Part shown: positions 50,127-59,134 of the stretch, one piece after another
How the letters are laid out: the number at the start of each line of letters is the position of its first letter
How positions within the stretch are numbered: the first letter of the stretch is position 1
Source of the DNA: Paractinoplanes deccanensis
Lineage (GTDB): Bacteria; Actinomycetota; Actinomycetes; Mycobacteriales; Micromonosporaceae
Direction of reading: 5' to 3'
Length of the DNA stretch: 64,000 nt
NCBI RefSeq assembly: GCF_016862115.1
Contig: NZ_BOMI01000107.1
Coordinates: forward strand, 1 to 64,000
Notes under the pieces: model-generated
Told to the model about the DNA's origin: nothing
Databases searched by the model: none
What the model saw: the letters and a program-made list of their open reading frames with translations, nothing else
Position numbers and translations under genes: made by a program

Positions 50127-51272
50127 ATGGACTTCCACTGGTTCCTGCCGACCAACGGCGACAGCCGGGACATCGTCGGTGGCGGCCACGGCGTGCCCGT
50201 CGGCGCGGCCGGTGGCGTGCGCCCGCTCACCATCGGCTATCTCGGCCAGATCGCGCGCAGCGCCGAGCAGCTGGGCTTCACCGGAGCGCTGACCCCGACC
50301 GGCGCGTGGTGCGAGGACGCCTGGATCACCACGGCGATGCTCACCGAGGTGACCGAGCGGCTGAAGTTCCTCGTCGCGTTCCGGCCGGGACTCGTCTCGC
50401 CGACGCTGGCCGCGCAGATGTCGTCGAGCTTCCAGCGCCTCTCCGGCGGCCGGCTGCTGCTCAACGTCGTGACCGGCGGCGAGTCGCACGAGCAGCGCCA
50501 GTTCGGCGACTTCCTCGACAAGGACGCGCGGTACGCGAGAACCGCCGAATTCCTCTCGATCGTGCGCGCGCTGTTGCGGGGCGAGACCGTCGACTTCGCC
50601 GGCGAGCACCTGCGGGTCGAGGGCGCCAAGCTGACCAAGCTGCCCGATCCGCCGCCCGCCATCTACTTCGGCGGCTCGTCGCGGGCCGCGGGCCCGGTCG
50701 CAGCCGATCATGCGGATGTCTACTTGACCTGGGGCGAGCCCCCGGAGCAAGTCAAACAGAAGCTTGACTGGATCAGGCAGCTCAAGCCCGACATGCGCTT
50801 CGGCATCCGCCTGCACGTGATCAGCCGCGACACGTCCGACGCCGCGTGGCGCGAGGCCGACCGCCTGCTCCAGGGCGTCGACGAGTCCGCGATCGCCGCC
50901 GTGCAGGCCGGTCTGCGGCGCAGCGAGTCCGAGGGCCAGCGCCGCATGCTCGACCTGCACGGCGGCAACCGCGACGGCCTGGTCGTCGCACCCAACCTGT
51001 GGGCGGGCGTGGGTCTCGTGCGAGGCGGCGCCGGCACCGCGCTCGTCGGCAGTCACCTAGAGGTGGCCGGCCGCATCCAGGAGTACGCGGCCCTCGGCAT
51101 CGACGAGTTCATCCTGTCCGGCTACCCCCACCTCGAGGAGGCCTACTGGTTCGGCGAGGGCGTCCTCCCCGAGCTGTCCCGCCGCGGCGTCTGGCACCAC
51201 CCCGCCGGCAGCACCGTCACCGCGACAACGGCAATCCCGTTCGCCGGCGTGCCCACCGCAACCCCGTCCTGA
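50127..51272 (+). CDS. ssuD: FMNH2-dependent alkanesulfonate monooxygenase
   Basis: 381 residues matching SsuD along the whole length: HWFLPTNGDSRD, the catalytic-site Cys62 in WCEDAWI, FRPGLVSPTLAAQM, VTGGESHEQRQFGDFLDKDARY, YLTWGEPPEQVKQKL, WAGVGLVRGGAGTALVG and GYPHLEEAYWFGE. It releases sulfite and an aldehyde from alkanesulfonates, using FMNH2 from a separate reductase. No ssuABC transporter or ssuE reductase is nearby. GAGGA lies right before the ATG. Divergent from the sulfite oxidase gene with 47 bp between starts, containing a TATAGG box. Confidence 0.93.
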   Translation: MDFHWFLPTNGDSRDIVGGGHGVPVGAAGGVRPLTIGYLGQIARSAEQLGFTGALTPTGAWCEDAWITTAMLTEVTERLKFLVAFRPGLVSPTLAAQMSSSFQRLSGGRLLLNVVTGGESHEQRQFGDFLDKDARYARTAEFLSIVRALLRGETVDFAGEHLRVEGAKLTKLPDPPPAIYFGGSSRAAGPVAADHADVYLTWGEPPEQVKQKLDWIRQLKPDMRFGIRLHVISRDTSDAAWREADRLLQGVDESAIAAVQAGLRRSESEGQRRMLDLHGGNRDGLVVAPNLWAGVGLVRGGAGTALVGSHLEVAGRIQEYAALGIDEFILSGYPHLEEAYWFGEGVLPELSRRGVWHHPAGSTVTATTAIPFAGVPTATPS

Positions 51273-51293
51273 ACGGCGAAGCCGAGCGGTGCG

Positions 51294-53294
51294 TCAGGCG
51301 GGGGAGGGCGCCTTCTCCTCCTTCTTCGCCGGCACCCCGGGGCGGCCCGGCCACCAGAAGCGGTCGCCGCACATGGTTGCCAGGGCCGGGACCAGGACGG
51401 TGCGGACCAGCAGCGTGTCCAGGAGGACGCCGATGCCGACGATGATGCCGATCTGGGTCAGGGTGATGACCGGCAGCACGCCGAGCACCGCGAAGACCGC
51501 GGCCAGCAGGATGCCGGCGCTGGTGATGACGCCGCCGGTCACGGCCAGGGCGTGGACCATGCCGTCCCGGGTGCCCTTCGACGGGACCTCCTCGCGGGCC
51601 CGGGTGACCAGGAAGATGTTGTAGTCGACGCCCAGCGCCACCAGGAACAGGAACGACAGCAGGGGCACGCCCGTGTCCAGGGCGCCGTAGTCGAGCACGT
51701 TGCGGAACAGCCACGAGCCCGCGCCCAGCGCCGCCGCGAAGCTGCCGATCACCGTGACCAGCAGGAGCAGCGGGGCCACCAGCGCGCGGAGCAGGCCGAT
51801 CAGCACCAGCAGGACCACGATGAGCACCGCCGGCACGATCACCGTCAGGTCGCGGCGGGCCGCGTCCCGGTCGTCCAGGTTGGCGGCCACGCTGCCGCCG
51901 ACCAGGGCATCCTCGCTGTGCACGCGGTCACGCAGCGCTTCGATCGTCTCGTACGCGGCGGGGGTGTCCGGCGCCGCCTCCAGGACCGCCGAGATGCTGG
52001 TCAGGTCGGCGGTCTGCTCGCCGATGCGGGCCTGTGCCACCCCGGGCGTCTTGCTGACCAGGGCGAGGACCTCCTCGGCGCGGGCCGGGGTGGTGATGAT
52101 GGTCGCCGGGTCCGTGGCGCCGGCGGGGAAGTACTTGCTCACCGTCTCGAGGCCGTCGACCGACTCGGCCTCCACCCGGAACTGCTCGGTCTGCGACAGG
52201 CCCAGCCGCGTACCGAGAAGACCCGAGGCGAGCGCGCCGAGAATGACCACCGAGGCCAGGGTGACCGCGACGGGGCGGCGCGAGACGGCGCGGCCGACGC
52301 GGGCCCAGGCGCCCTTGCCCGCCTCGACGCCGGCGTCGCCGACGTGCGGGACGAACGGCCAGAACAGGCCGCGGCCGCAGATGAGCAGGGCGGGCGGCAG
52401 CACGAGCAGCGCGAAGACGGCGGCGATCGCGATGCCCGCGGCGCCGGCCACGCCGAGCGCGACGTTGTTGCCGAGGCTGGCGAGCAGCAGCGTGAGCAGG
52501 GAGAGCACCACCGTGCCGGAGCTGGCGAGCACGGCCGGCCCGGCGCCGCGCAGCGCCTGGCGCATCGCCTCGAAGCGGTCCTCGTGCTTGTGCAGCTCCT
52601 CGCGGTAGCGCGAGATGATCAGCAGCGCGTAGTCGGTGCCGGCGCCGAAGACCAGCACCGTGATGATGCCGTTGGTGGACGCGTCGATCGCCAGGCTGGT
52701 GTGCTGCGACAGCAGGGCGACCACCGAGCTGCTCAGCCGGTCGGCGAGGCCCACGACCGCGAGCGGCACGAGCCACAGCAGGGGGCTGCGGTACGTGACG
52801 AGCAGCAGCAGCGCCACGACGACGACCGTGACGACCAGCAGCCGGGTGTTGGCGCCGGAGAAGCTGTCGGCGAGGTCGGCCGTGAAGCCCGCGCCGCCGG
52901 TCACCTGCGCCGTCACGCCCGGTGGGACCTCCGCGCGTACTTGCTCACGCAGTTGGGTGACTGCGTCAACCGTCTGCTCGGCGGAGTAGCCGGCGGGCAG
53001 CGGCTTGGCGACGATGGCCGCGTCCTTGCCGGGCGCCAGGATCGGCGTACCGAAGCTCTCGATGCTCTTGATCTCGTCAGCGGTGAACGCCCCCGACTCC
53101 TTGGCGAAGACGATCAGCGCGGGGTTGACCTGGCCGGACGGGAGCTGTTTCTCCAGCTCGGCGACCTTCGTGGACTCGGCGGAGGACGGCAGGGTGGCGG
53201 TGGGGTCGTTCGCCGTCTCGAGCGGGCCGGCGAACCCGAGGACGGCACCTCCCAACAAGACCGCCACCACGAGCGTCAGCCAGGCGCGTCGCAT
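51294..53294 (-). CDS. MMPL-family RND-type transporter
   Basis: 666 residues with about twelve membrane helices in two homologous halves and MmpL/SSD features: MRRAWLTLVVAVLLGGAVL at the start, the soluble domain after helix 1, GTDYALLIISRYREE and GVDYNIFLVTRAREE, the conserved Asp-Tyr pairs in helix 4 and 10 that carry protons. The family exports lipids or drugs across the membrane. ATG 53294 is preceded by GGAGGG. Divergent from a MarR gene, with a palindrome in the shared region; the likely function is substrate or drug efflux controlled by that MarR. Confidence 0.9.
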   Translation of the reverse strand: MRRAWLTLVVAVLLGGAVLGFAGPLETANDPTATLPSSAESTKVAELEKQLPSGQVNPALIVFAKESGAFTADEIKSIESFGTPILAPGKDAAIVAKPLPAGYSAEQTVDAVTQLREQVRAEVPPGVTAQVTGGAGFTADLADSFSGANTRLLVVTVVVVALLLLVTYRSPLLWLVPLAVVGLADRLSSSVVALLSQHTSLAIDASTNGIITVLVFGAGTDYALLIISRYREELHKHEDRFEAMRQALRGAGPAVLASSGTVVLSLLTLLLASLGNNVALGVAGAAGIAIAAVFALLVLPPALLICGRGLFWPFVPHVGDAGVEAGKGAWARVGRAVSRRPVAVTLASVVILGALASGLLGTRLGLSQTEQFRVEAESVDGLETVSKYFPAGATDPATIITTPARAEEVLALVSKTPGVAQARIGEQTADLTSISAVLEAAPDTPAAYETIEALRDRVHSEDALVGGSVAANLDDRDAARRDLTVIVPAVLIVVLLVLIGLLRALVAPLLLLVTVIGSFAAALGAGSWLFRNVLDYGALDTGVPLLSFLFLVALGVDYNIFLVTRAREEVPSKGTRDGMVHALAVTGGVITSAGILLAAVFAVLGVLPVITLTQIGIIVGIGVLLDTLLVRTVLVPALATMCGDRFWWPGRPGVPAKKEEKAPSPA

Positions 53295-53315
53295 TGATCC
53301 CTCCACGGTTAAGTA

Positions 53316-53330
53316 TCTCGACAATCGAGA
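53316..53330. promoter_or_regulatory. MarR operator between the MMPL and MarR genes
   Basis: TCTCGA-CAA-TCGAGA is a perfect 6+6 inverted repeat with three-base spacing, 22 bases from the MMPL start and 38 from the MarR start. MarR proteins bind such short palindromes. Confidence 0.6.
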
Positions 53331-53368
53331 GTCTTACCCAGCCGGAGGGAATCTGCAACACTGGCACG

Positions 53369-53857
53369 GTGGAAGATCGGAACAAGTTGCAGGCCGACCT
53401 GGTGGATCTGCTGCGCCTCTACAGCATCGAGGCCCAGCACGTCGCGAACTCGTTCGCGCACCTTCAGGGCCTGCATCACACCGATCTGCAGGCGCTGGCC
53501 GCCGTCATGCACGCCGAGCGCCGCGGCGACCCGCTCACCCCGGGCCGGCTCGGCCAGCAGCTGGGGCTCTCGTCGGGGGCGACCACGGCGGTCATCGACC
53601 GCCTTGAGAGGGCGGGGCATCTGCGGCGTACGAGGGAGAGCGCCGACCGCCGCGTCGTGCACCTGCGCTACGCGGAGCCCGCGATGGCGCTGGCCCGGGA
53701 GTTCTTCGAGCCGCTCGGCGCCCGCAGCCACGCCGTGATGGACGAGTTCAGCGTCGAGGACCTGTCGATGGTCCGGCAGTTCCTCACCGGGATGCTCGAG
53801 GCGATCACCGAGCATCACCGGGAGGTTCGCACCCGAACGCCTACCGCCGAGGCCTGA
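53369..53857 (+). CDS. MarR-family transcriptional regulator
   Basis: 162 residues with the MarR winged helix: DLQALAAVMHAERRGDPLTPGRLGQQLGLSSGATTAVIDRLERAGHLRRTRESADRRVVHL, then a C-terminal dimerisation helix pair. GTG 53369 gives the family's usual N-terminus; an upstream frame from 53294 overlaps the palindromic operator and is not used. Divergent from the MMPL transporter, which it probably represses. Ligand unknown. Confidence 0.87.
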   Translation: MEDRNKLQADLVDLLRLYSIEAQHVANSFAHLQGLHHTDLQALAAVMHAERRGDPLTPGRLGQQLGLSSGATTAVIDRLERAGHLRRTRESADRRVVHLRYAEPAMALAREFFEPLGARSHAVMDEFSVEDLSMVRQFLTGMLEAITEHHREVRTRTPTAEA

Positions 53858-53897
53858 CCTGCACCCCGGCGGCGGCCGATCCTTCACACGGTCCCGC

Positions 53898-54083
53898 TCA
53901 CACGGTCACGTCGAGGTGATTGCGCAGCGCCCGGCGGCTGTCCATGACGGCGGCCCGGTCCGCGGCGATGACCTTCTTGTCGGCGCCCGCCACGACGTCC
54001 GTGGTCAGTTGCAGGCAGTCCTTGCGCAGGTGAACCAGCGTGGTGTGCGTGGCCCAGGGGGAGGGGCCGATGCGCATGCTCAT
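53898..54083 (-). CDS. small conserved-looking basic protein
   Basis: 61 residues, starting MSMRIGPSPWATHTTLVHLR and ending LRNHLDVTV. No membrane segment, no known domain; about equal numbers of Arg/His and Asp. AAAGGA lies six bases before the ATG, a good initiation site. It is between the MarR and PadR genes on the opposite strand. Not recognised beyond that. Confidence 0.6.
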   Translation of the reverse strand: MSMRIGPSPWATHTTLVHLRKDCLQLTTDVVAGADKKVIAADRAAVMDSRRALRNHLDVTV

Positions 54084-54200
54084 GGCGATTCCTTTCGCTC
54101 CACATTTGCAACCGCCTAGATCGGCCGCCCCGATCCGCGGTTGAGCCCCCGTTCCGTGGTCTGTGCCACTTCTCCGCCGGTACGTCGTAACTATGTACCC

Positions 54201-54223
54201 GGTGTATACCTCCGGTGTATGGT
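54201..54223 (+). promoter_or_regulatory. leaderless promoter and GGTGTAT direct repeats of padR operon
   Basis: GGTGTAT occurs at 54201-54207 and 54214-54220, and TATGGT (54218-54223) sits seven bases before the ATG at 54231. The repeats overlap the likely -10, so they are candidates for PadR autoregulation. Confidence 0.4.
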
Positions 54224-54230
54224 CCTCCGT

Positions 54231-54755
54231 ATGAGTGTCCCCCTCACCCTGCTGGGTCTGCTCGAACGCGAGCCGAGCCACGGCTACGACCTCAAACGCG
54301 ACTACGACACCTACTTCGGGCGCGGCAAGTCCCTGCCGTTCGGCCAGGTCTACTCGACGCTGGCCCGGCTCGCCCGCGACGGCAAGGTGGTGATGGACGA
54401 GGTCGCGGCCGGCGCCGGTCCCGACCGCAAGCGGTACGTCATCACCGACGCCGGCGCCACCGAGGTGAACACCTGGCTCACCGAGCCGGTGCCCGCCGAG
54501 CCCCACCTGCAGAGCGTCCTGTTCGCCAAGGTGGTGCTGGCCCTCATGCTCGACCGGCCCGCCGAGGAGTACCTCGACACCCAGCGCCGCGCCCACCTGG
54601 CCCGCATGCGCGAGCTCACCGAGATCAAGCGCACCGGCGGGCTCGTCGACGGGCTGCTCGCCGACCACGGCCTGTTCCACCTCGAGGCCGACCTGCGCTG
54701 GATCGACACGACGGCGGCGCGCCTCGACGCGCTGCGGGAGCAGGTGCGGTCATGA
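54231..54755 (+). CDS. PadR-family regulator
   Basis: 174 residues: N-terminal winged helix VPLTLLGLLEREPSHGYDLKRDYDTYFGRGKSLPFGQVYSTLARLARDGKV, then a helical C-terminal dimerisation part as in subgroup PadR with Vir_act_alpha_C-type helices. ATG 54231 follows a -10 box; upstream in-frame starts would read through the putative operator. Its stop overlaps the ABC ATPase start, so the regulator and transporter are one unit, and the regulator probably represses the operon until an inducer binds. Confidence 0.87.
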   Translation: MSVPLTLLGLLEREPSHGYDLKRDYDTYFGRGKSLPFGQVYSTLARLARDGKVVMDEVAAGAGPDRKRYVITDAGATEVNTWLTEPVPAEPHLQSVLFAKVVLALMLDRPAEEYLDTQRRAHLARMRELTEIKRTGGLVDGLLADHGLFHLEADLRWIDTTAARLDALREQVRS

Positions 54756-55429
54756 CCGCGATGCTTCGGGCCGCCGGCGTGTCCCTGTCGTTCGGCGACA
54801 CCCCGGCCCTGCGCGGCGCCGACGTGGCCGTCGACGAGGGCGAGATCGTCGCGGTGATGGGCCCGAGCGGGTCGGGCAAGTCGACGCTGCTGCACTGCCT
54901 CGCCGGCATCCTGGTGCCCGACTCCGGCGAGATCCACGTGGACGGTCACCGCATCGACACGCTCGGCGAGGCGGCGCGCAGCGCGCTGCGGCGCGAGCGC
55001 TTCGGCTTCGTCTTCCAGTTCGGCCAGCTCGTGCCCGAGCTGACGGCGGCCGAGAACATCGCGCTTCCCCTGCTGCTCTCCGGGGTGCGCCGTGCGCCCG
55101 CCCTGTCGCGCGCCGAGGGCTGGCTGTCCCGGCTCGGCCTCGACGGGCTCGGCGGCCGCCGCTCCGGCGAGCTGTCCGGCGGCCAGGCCCAGCGGGTCGC
55201 CCTGGCCCGCGCGCTCGCCGGCTCGCCGCGCGTGGTCTTCGCCGACGAGCCGACCGGGTCGCTCGACTCGCTGGCCGGCGAGCAGGTCATGGACCTGCTG
55301 GTCGGTGCGGCCCGCGAGCAGGGCACCACGGTGGTCGTGGTCACCCACGACGCGCGCGTGGCGGCGTACGCGGATCGCGAGATCATGGTGCGCGACGGGC
55401 GCGTGACCACGCCGGTGGGCACCTCGTGA
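54752..55429 (+). CDS. ABC transporter ATP-binding protein (LolD/MacB type)
   Basis: 225 residues. Walker A GPSGSGKST, Q-loop in FVFQFGQLVPELTA, signature LSGGQAQRVALARA, Walker B VVFADEPTGSLDS and the H-loop VTHDARVA. MacB/LolD-type ATPases pair with FtsX-fold permeases; that is the next gene. ATG start overlaps the PadR stop by three bases, and its own stop overlaps the permease GTG. Confidence 0.92.
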   Translation: MTAMLRAAGVSLSFGDTPALRGADVAVDEGEIVAVMGPSGSGKSTLLHCLAGILVPDSGEIHVDGHRIDTLGEAARSALRRERFGFVFQFGQLVPELTAAENIALPLLLSGVRRAPALSRAEGWLSRLGLDGLGGRRSGELSGGQAQRVALARALAGSPRVVFADEPTGSLDSLAGEQVMDLLVGAAREQGTTVVVVTHDARVAAYADREIMVRDGRVTTPVGTS

Positions 55430-57618
55430 TCCGGCTGGGGCTGCGGATGGCGCTCGGGCGCGACGGCCTGGGCCGGCTCGCTCTGATCGGCGGCGCGGTC
55501 GCGCTCGGCGTCGCCCTGCTGCTCGGCGTGCTCGCGGGGGTCAACGCCGTGCAGGCGCAAAATCTGCGGTACGCGTGGCTCAACAGCGCGGTGACCGCGG
55601 CGGCCACCGGCCCACCGGTCGCCGATCCGGCCTGGTGGGCGCCGCGGCAGGACTACTTCCACGGGCGCTCGATCATCCGGATCGACGTGGGCGTGACCGG
55701 GCCGTCCGGGCCGGTGCCGCCGGGCCTGCCGGAGCTGCCCGCGGCCGGGTCCTTCTCCGTGTCACCCGCTCTCGCGCGGCTGCTCGACGCCACGCCGGCC
55801 GATCAGCTGGGCGACCGATTTCCCGGACGGCGGGTGGGCGTGCTCGGCGCGAGCGCGCTGCCGGGACCCGATGCCCTGATCGCGGTCGTCGGGCGTACCC
55901 CCGCTGAGGTCTCTGTCCTGGACGGCGCGGTGCGCGTCGAGCGGATCGTGTCGGTCTCGCCGTCGGAGTGCGACGGCTGCTACATCGGCATCGGCGGGGA
56001 CGGGCTGACGCTGATCCTCGGGGTCGTCGGTGTGGCGCTGCTGTTTCCGCTGCTGATGTTCGTGGGCACGGCGACGCGGCTGGCGGCGGCCCGGCGCGAG
56101 CAGCGGTTCGCGGCGATGCGGCTGATCGGGGCCACGCCGCGGCAGGTGGCCACGCTGGCGACGGTCGAGTCCACTGTGGCCGCCGCGCTGGGGGCGGCGG
56201 CGGGCTTCGCGCTGTACCCGTTGGTGCGCCTGGGGTTGACGCGGATCCCGTTCACGGGGGAGCGGTTCTTCCCGGCGCAGCTGTCGCTGTCGTGGGTGCA
56301 GATCGCCGCGGTGGCCGTGGGTGTGCCGCTCGGCGCCGCGGTCGCGGCCCGGCTGGCGCTGCGCCGGGTGCGGATCTCGCCGCTCGGCGTCACCCGCCGG
56401 GTCACGCCGCGCCCGCCCCGGGCCTGGCGGCTCGTCCCGCTGGCCGCCGGGCTCGCGGAGCTGGCCTGGTTCGTGGGGCGGCGGCCGGAGACCTCGAACG
56501 GGCAGCTGCTCGCGTACCTCTCCGGGATCCTGATCGTGATGGTGGGCCTGGTCGTCGCGGGGCCGTACCTGACCCTGCTCGGCGCGCGGGTGCTGGCCCG
56601 CGTGTCGCGCCGGCCGGCCGGCATGATCGCGGGGCGGCGGCTGGCGGACGATCCGCGCGCGGGCTTCCGGGCGGTCAGCGGGCTGATGCTGGCGCTCTTC
56701 GTCACCAGCGTCGCCACCGGCGTGATCGGCACGATGGTGAAGGACCACGGCGCCGCCGACGCGCAGGCGGGCAAGCTCGGGCTCACCTCCTTTCCCGAGG
56801 ACCTCGCGCCCGGCGAACGGGGCCTGACGGCTGCGGCGGTGCCGGCCTCGCTGTCGTCCGTGCCAGGTGTGTCACACGTTCAGGTGATTCACTACAACGC
56901 CGACCGGGGACAGCAGGGTCTGCCCGGGCTCATCTCCTGCGCCGACCTGGCCGCCCTGCGCGAGTTCGGCAGCTGCCCGCCGGGCGCCGAGGTGGCCCGC
57001 GTCTTCTCGGACCTGAGCGCCCCGGACGGCGTGCCCGCCCACTGGGAGGCGGCGCCGATGAGCGCGGCCTCCCTGGCGTCGCGGCCGGTGCTCTCGCTGG
57101 TCGTGCTGACCGACGGCTCGGACGCGGCCGTGGAACGGGCCCGCACGATCATGGAGGCGGCCTTCCCGACCCTGCGGCCGCCCCTGACCGACCAGGAGTG
57201 GAACAGCGACTTCGCCCGCACGCTGGTCCAGTTCCAGCGCCTGGCGGACATCGTCGTCGTCGCCAGCCTGGTGATCGCCGGCTGCGCCCTGGCCGTGGCG
57301 GTCACCGGCGGTCTCAACGAGCGCAAGCGCCCCTTCAGCCTGCTGCGCCTCACCGGGGTGCGCCTCGCCGAGCTCCGCCGGGTCGTCGCCCTGGAGAGCG
57401 CGGTGCCCCTGCTGGCGGTCTCGGCGCTGGCGATGGCCGCGGGCTTCCTCTCCGCCCACCTGTTCCTGCGCTCGCAGCTCCAGCTGGATCTGGCGGCGCC
57501 GCCGGCGTCCTACTACGCGCTGGTGGCGGTGGGCCTGGGAGCGTCGCTGGCCCTGATCGCCTCGACGATGCCCCTGCTGCGCCGCATCACCGGGCCGGAG
57601 ATCGCCCGCAACGAGTAG
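55426..57618 (+). CDS. FtsX/MacB-type ABC transporter permease
   Basis: 730 residues: an N-terminal helix (GGAVALGVALLLGVLAGV), a large extracellular domain, then FtsX-like bundles: a three-helix cluster near 185-330 and another near 630-725, each with the family's repeat pattern (RLAAARREQRFAAMRLIGATPRQVATLA and ERKRPFSLLRLTGVRLAELRRV). Such permeases do not import; they use ATP to move substances or signal from the outer face of the membrane, often for peptide-antibiotic resistance. GTG start. A hairpin follows the stop. Confidence 0.87.
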   Translation: MIRLGLRMALGRDGLGRLALIGGAVALGVALLLGVLAGVNAVQAQNLRYAWLNSAVTAAATGPPVADPAWWAPRQDYFHGRSIIRIDVGVTGPSGPVPPGLPELPAAGSFSVSPALARLLDATPADQLGDRFPGRRVGVLGASALPGPDALIAVVGRTPAEVSVLDGAVRVERIVSVSPSECDGCYIGIGGDGLTLILGVVGVALLFPLLMFVGTATRLAAARREQRFAAMRLIGATPRQVATLATVESTVAAALGAAAGFALYPLVRLGLTRIPFTGERFFPAQLSLSWVQIAAVAVGVPLGAAVAARLALRRVRISPLGVTRRVTPRPPRAWRLVPLAAGLAELAWFVGRRPETSNGQLLAYLSGILIVMVGLVVAGPYLTLLGARVLARVSRRPAGMIAGRRLADDPRAGFRAVSGLMLALFVTSVATGVIGTMVKDHGAADAQAGKLGLTSFPEDLAPGERGLTAAAVPASLSSVPGVSHVQVIHYNADRGQQGLPGLISCADLAALREFGSCPPGAEVARVFSDLSAPDGVPAHWEAAPMSAASLASRPVLSLVVLTDGSDAAVERARTIMEAAFPTLRPPLTDQEWNSDFARTLVQFQRLADIVVVASLVIAGCALAVAVTGGLNERKRPFSLLRLTGVRLAELRRVVALESAVPLLAVSALAMAAGFLSAHLFLRSQLQLDLAAPPASYYALVAVGLGASLALIASTMPLLRRITGPEIARNE

Positions 57619-57636
57619 GCGGCTCCACCCTCCCGT

Positions 57637-57662
57637 CGCCGGGCCGAGCCTCCGGCCCGGCG
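57637..57662 (+). terminator. hairpin after the permease operon
   Basis: CGCCGGGCC and GGCCCGGCG form a nine-base-pair stem with an eight-base loop, 19 bases after the permease stop. Confidence 0.6.
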
Positions 57663-57820
57663 GCGTGGTGGCGGCGGCGTGGCGGCGACGCACTGGCGGC
57701 CTGATCGCGGCGGATCGGGTGTGGACCGGCCGGCGTGCCTACCGGCCCGGCGCCGGCGACACCCGGAACGCACCCGGGCAGTTCTCGACGGGGACCCGAG
57801 CGGGGCCGATCTCGTCCGGT

Positions 57821-58657
57821 GTGCGAAGCGAACTTCTCCTCGACCACGCCGGTGACCTGTTGGGCAACGGGCGCGCCGGGCAGGCCGCGACCCTGCTGGC
57901 GCCCGTAGTGGGCGCCGACCCGGGCAACCTCGGCGCCTGGCTGCTGCTGGCCCGGGCCCACCTGGCGCTGGGCCGCCCGGCCGAGGCGCTGGAGGCCGCC
58001 CGCACCGCGCTGGCCCTGCGCCCGGGCGGGTTCGAGGCGCTGTACTGGGTGAGCGCGTCCTACACCGCGATGGGCCGCCACGAGCTGGCCGTCACCGCCG
58101 CTGCCGCCGCCGTGCAGGACGACCCCGGAAACCCGCGGCTGGCCGAGCGCCACGGCCGCGCGCTGCTCGCCGCCGGCCGGGTCGCCGAGGCGGAGCTGCT
58201 GCTGGCCGCGTCCGTCGAGATCGCCTCGTACGACGCGGAGCTGCACGTCGCGTACGGCATGGCCCTGTTCGCCGCCGGTCGCCCGCTGAGCGCGCGTGAG
58301 GCGTACGGCAAGGCCCTGGCCCTCGACCCGGGGAACGCGCCGGCGCTGACCGAGCTGCGCAGGCTCACCGCCGCCGAGCGCCGCATCACCGACGCCGCAT
58401 CGCTGGTGCGCGTCTGCGACGAGTTCGCCGAGACGTTGCGCATCCCCGCCGGCGGGCGCCCGCACCGGGCGGCGGCCCGGGACGCGCTGGGTCACGTCGC
58501 CGCTGTCGCGTTCGGCGTCTGCCTGGTCACCCTGCTCGGCCTCGCGGCGGCGATCCGCGTGGCCGGCGTCGAGGTGCCCCTGCCCCTGCTGATCGGCGTC
58601 TTCACCGCCGCCGGCGCGGCGGCCTGCGTCACCGCCCTGACTCGCCGGGCCAGGTGA
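57821..58657 (+). CDS. TPR-repeat membrane protein
   Basis: About 278 residues with TPR units from residue 5 to 190 (LLDHAGDLLGNGRAGQAATLLAPVVGADPG, AWLLLARAHLALGRPAEALEAARTALALRPGG, LHVAYGMALFAAGRPLSAREAYGKALALDPGN) and two membrane helices at the C-terminus (about 215-275). The repeats may bind partner proteins on the cytoplasmic face. The open frame begins at 57665, but that start lies against a terminator, so the GTG at 57821, where the repeats begin, is preferred; the true start is uncertain. Function not known. Confidence 0.65.
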   Translation: MRSELLLDHAGDLLGNGRAGQAATLLAPVVGADPGNLGAWLLLARAHLALGRPAEALEAARTALALRPGGFEALYWVSASYTAMGRHELAVTAAAAAVQDDPGNPRLAERHGRALLAAGRVAEAELLLAASVEIASYDAELHVAYGMALFAAGRPLSAREAYGKALALDPGNAPALTELRRLTAAERRITDAASLVRVCDEFAETLRIPAGGRPHRAAARDALGHVAAVAFGVCLVTLLGLAAAIRVAGVEVPLPLLIGVFTAAGAAACVTALTRRAR

Positions 58658-58678
58658 CTCTCTCAACCGAATGATTGA

Positions 58679-58712
58679 CTGACCCCGGCGTGGACCACCG
58701 CGCCGGGGTCAG
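58679..58712. terminator. bidirectional terminator between TPR and MarR genes
   Basis: CTGACCCCGGCG and CGCCGGGGTCAG form a perfect twelve-base-pair stem with a ten-base loop. It covers the MarR stop codon and serves both convergent genes. Confidence 0.75.
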
Positions 58713-59128
58713 CTGTCTTCGCGCAACTTCTCCAGCACGCGCGACAGGTCCCGCCGGTCCTCCGGATCGAGCGCGGCGAAGATCCGGGCGCTCGCGGCCT
58801 GGCGCGCCGCCTGGATCTGCGTGTTCACCGACATGCCGTGCGGCGTCAGCGTGACCAGCACCGCCCTGCGGTCGGCCGGATCGGGCCGCCGCTCCACCAG
58901 GCCCCGCTGTTGCAGGTCGTCCACCACCTCGGTCGCCGAGCGCGGCGCGATGCGCAGATGGTCCGCGAGGCTGCTCAGCCGCAGGTCACCGTGCCGGGCC
59001 AGCACGGTCATCGCGCGCCCCTGGGACGGCGACAGGTCCCACGGCTCCAGCGCGACCTTGGTGCGATGACGCAACCGGCGCGCCACCGCCCAGAAGGCCT
59101 CGGACAGGCTCTCCTCTTCCGCGTGCAC
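58709..59128 (-). CDS. MarR-family transcriptional regulator
   Basis: 139 residues: helix-turn-helix LSPSQGRAMTVLARHGDLRLSSLADHLRIAPRSATEVVDDLQQRGLVERRPDPADRRAVLVTL, wing and C-terminal dimerisation helices. GTG start six bases after a TACGGT -10 box, so the transcript is leaderless. Divergent from the ABC exporter gene; both share an interval holding palindromic CCTCA/TGAGG elements. It most likely represses the exporter until a toxic ligand appears. Confidence 0.9.
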   Translation of the reverse strand: MHAEEESLSEAFWAVARRLRHRTKVALEPWDLSPSQGRAMTVLARHGDLRLSSLADHLRIAPRSATEVVDDLQQRGLVERRPDPADRRAVLVTLTPHGMSVNTQIQAARQAASARIFAALDPEDRRDLSRVLEKLREDS

Positions 59129-59134
59129 GGGAAT

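Noticed and set aside
57665..57820. N-terminal extension of the TPR protein
   Set aside because: It begins directly at a terminator and encodes an Arg/Gly-rich segment with no resemblance to the TPR region.
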